A stretch of 7,576 nucleotides of DNA from Candidatus Aminicenantota bacterium (GTDB lineage: Bacteria; Acidobacteriota; Aminicenantia; Aminicenantales; UBA8522): positions 418 through 7,993 of the forward strand of contig DQHV01000229.1 in the NCBI GenBank assembly GCA_003524335.1, in the 5' to 3' direction. How positions within the stretch are numbered: the stretch's first letter is position 1; each line of letters begins with the position of its first letter. The notes under the pieces were generated by a model. It saw only the letters and a list, made by a program, of their open reading frames with translations. It was not told the origin of the DNA and ran no database searches. The position numbers and the translations under genes are program-made. This document shows, in pieces, positions 6,036 through 7,576 of the stretch.

Positions 6036-7382
6036 TCACTCTCCGGCCACGGTCAGCGCTCCGATTTTGATGGTCGGGCCGCAGACCGGGGCGCGGAAAT
6101 CCAGGTCGTTGCCTACCATTTCAACTCGGCTTAGGATCTGCTCCAGGTTCCCGGCGATGGTCACCTCGGAAACGGGATAGGCGATCTCTCCGCCTTCCAC
6201 CCAAAGGCCGAACGCGCCGCGCGATATATCTCCGGTGACCGGGTTAAGCCCGTGCCCGATGGTCCGGGTCAGGAGCAGGCCTCTCTCTGTAGAAGCGATG
6301 ATCTCCTGAGGTGAGGCGTTCCCGGGCAGGAGATAGAAATTGTTCGGCCCGATTCCTGTCCCATCCGAGTTTCCGGTCGTGGGGAGTTTCAATTTGCGGC
6401 CGGCGTAGGTGTTGCAGAGAAATCGGAGGAGGACGCCTCGATCGAACACAGTGGTCTTACGGCAGGGAACGCCTTCGCTATCGAAGGGCCGGGAGCCGAG
6501 CCTTCCGGGCATCAGCCCATCGTCGATGACAGTGATGTTTTTGTTCCCGATCCGTTCCCCCAGCCTGCCGGCTAGAAACGTCGTTTTCTGGTAGACAGCG
6601 ACAGCAGAGATGCAGGCGAACAGGAAACCCACGAGCCAATCAGTCATCCCCGGTTCAAAAACCACGGGCACGGTCTGCGTCCGTATCTTCCGGGGTTTGA
6701 GCTGCCGGACCGTTCTCACAACGGCTTTCTTGGCCACTGTCTCGGGCGACTCTAGGTTTTTGAAGAAACGATCCACGGAAACCCAATAATCCTCTACCTT
6801 ATTGTTGGTCTCTCCAGCCTGGAGTCCGACACTCAGGCTGCAGAACGTCTGGTCATAGGTGCCGAGAAAACCGTTGGACGCTGCCAGGACGGTCGTAACC
6901 TCATTGGTTATGAAGCTCGCCCCGTGGGAATTCGTGATCCTCTTGTCCTCCAGGGCGATCCGTTCGGTCTCTAAAGCCAACTTGATCTTCTGGGCGGCCC
7001 CGAGCTTTGCGACCTCAGGGTCGAAGAGGCGGAGCGGGGGAATATCGACCCTTTCAGACGAAAGAGGAGGGAGACCGGCGCATTCGTCACGGCTGCCCAG
7101 CGCCGTGCGGCTGACGGCGTTCCTGATCAGCCGCTGAACAGTCTCTTCTTGGAGGTCGGAAGAGTTAGCATGGGCGGTTTTCATGTCTTTAATGACGCGG
7201 AAGCTCAGAACGCGGGATCCGGCTTCGACCAGGCTTTCGATCTGTCCTTGGCGCACGTCCACGCTGAACTCGCGGCCATAGCTCACGGTGGCCTCGACTT
7301 CATCGCTGCCGCATTCTTTGGCGAGGCGAACAATGCGCTCGGCCAGCCCGAGGAGAGGATCGACAATGGAGGTCTCAGTCAT
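6036..7382 (-). CDS. tldE: TldE/PmbA, non-catalytic partner of the TldD/TldE metalloprotease
   Basis: This 448-residue cytoplasmic protein is the PmbA/TldE subunit. In characterised bacteria it pairs with TldD to form a zinc protease that trims unfolded or modified peptides, for example the microcin B17 precursor and the antitoxin CcdA. The N-terminal half has VEATVSYGREFSVDVRQG (29-46) and GSRVLSFRVIKD (55-66). The C-terminal half has PVVFEPGM (239-246), NNFYLLPG (347-354), a GDISRGAFGLWVEGGEI block (384-400), and NLEQILSRVEMVGNDL (412-427) near the end with GPTIKIGALTVAG (435-447). No HExxH zinc motif is seen, as expected for TldE; the zinc site belongs to TldD. GGAGG (7393-7389) lies six bases before the ATG, which overlaps the tldD stop by four bases (ATGA). 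Length matches the family. Confidence 0.9.
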   Translation of the reverse strand: MTETSIVDPLLGLAERIVRLAKECGSDEVEATVSYGREFSVDVRQGQIESLVEAGSRVLSFRVIKDMKTAHANSSDLQEETVQRLIRNAVSRTALGSRDECAGLPPLSSERVDIPPLRLFDPEVAKLGAAQKIKLALETERIALEDKRITNSHGASFITNEVTTVLAASNGFLGTYDQTFCSLSVGLQAGETNNKVEDYWVSVDRFFKNLESPETVAKKAVVRTVRQLKPRKIRTQTVPVVFEPGMTDWLVGFLFACISAVAVYQKTTFLAGRLGERIGNKNITVIDDGLMPGRLGSRPFDSEGVPCRKTTVFDRGVLLRFLCNTYAGRKLKLPTTGNSDGTGIGPNNFYLLPGNASPQEIIASTERGLLLTRTIGHGLNPVTGDISRGAFGLWVEGGEIAYPVSEVTIAGNLEQILSRVEMVGNDLDFRAPVCGPTIKIGALTVAGE

Positions 7383-7576
7383 GACTGGCCTCCTACGGTC
7401 ATCCGGGAGATCTTGATTGTCGGACAGCCGTCCGTTACCGGCACTTCCTGGCCTTCCTTGCCGCAGGTCCCCGTCTGGAGGCCGAAGGAGAGGTCGGCGC
7501 CGACTCTTTCGATTTTCTGGAGGATGTCGATGTTGGTGCCGATGAGCGTGGCCTGCTTGATAGGGGCCGTTAGACG
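7379..7576 (-). CDS. tldD: TldD, C-terminal end (truncated by window edge)
   Basis: These are the last 65 codons of the catalytic TldD subunit; the HExxH zinc site lies beyond position 7576. The visible tail reads through APIKQATLIGTN (4-15), KIERVGADLSFG (21-32), TGTCGKEGQEVPVTDG (34-49) and PTIKISRMTVGGQ (51-63). This GTCGK-GQ-VP order followed by a PT-x-x-I-x-x-MTVGG ending is characteristic of TldD and differs from the TldE tail. The stop overlaps the tldE start by four bases, the usual coupled arrangement for a stoichiometric complex. Confidence 0.88.
   Translation of the reverse strand, partial: RLTAPIKQATLIGTNIDILQKIERVGADLSFGLQTGTCGKEGQEVPVTDGCPTIKISRMTVGGQS

Noticed and set aside
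6036..7576. RiPP or microcin cluster around TldD/TldE
   Set aside because: TldD/TldE occur as housekeeping proteases in many bacteria. No precursor peptide, cyclase or transporter is in the window, so a biosynthetic role is unsupported here.

Overview
The window is GC-rich (roughly 60% by eye), densely coding bacterial DNA with eight protein genes, two of them cut by the window edges. No RNA gene, insertion sequence, prophage or CRISPR array is visible. A predicted outer-membrane beta-barrel ending in Phe and several exported proteins point to a diderm (Gram-negative-type) bacterium. The gene style, with many signal peptides, a Tat-type DUF362 protein and a kdgK-eda pair, resembles Aminicenantes/Acidobacteriota-like environmental lineages. 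That placement is an impression only, because no phylogenetic marker is present.

Layout. (1) Positions 1-2585, minus strand, form a tight cluster. A secreted SH3/proline-lysine-linker/beta-barrel protein (2585-1287) is followed, with a one-base stop/start overlap, by a signal-peptide-bearing SAM methyltransferase of the FAM173/ATPSCKMT-like type (1287-442). Next comes an Old Yellow Enzyme-family oxidoreductase that runs off the left edge (418-1). (2) Positions 2586-2702 are a divergent intergenic region. It holds a good sigma70-type promoter for the leftward cluster and an AT-rich stretch with three CTATNNT heptads for the rightward one. (3) Positions 2703-6033, plus strand, carry 2-keto-3-deoxygluconate kinase (kdgK), KDPG aldolase (eda), a Tat-signal DUF362 protein and a nitroreductase. 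(4) Positions 7576-6036, minus strand, carry the 3' end of tldD and a complete tldE/pmbA with a 4-base overlap. This pair converges on the nitroreductase with only 2 bases between the stop codons.

How the genes work together. KdgK and Eda catalyse consecutive steps (KDG to KDPG to pyruvate plus glyceraldehyde-3-phosphate), the shared lower end of hexuronate and Entner-Doudoroff-type sugar breakdown. The upstream dehydratases are not in the window. The DUF362 protein and nitroreductase are separated by only 4 bases and are probably co-translated, but their function is unknown. TldD/TldE form a heteromeric metalloprotease. The least ordinary part is the envelope cluster: an exported methyltransferase fold translationally coupled to an outer-membrane protein that carries a previously unremarked 46-residue tandem repeat in its linker.
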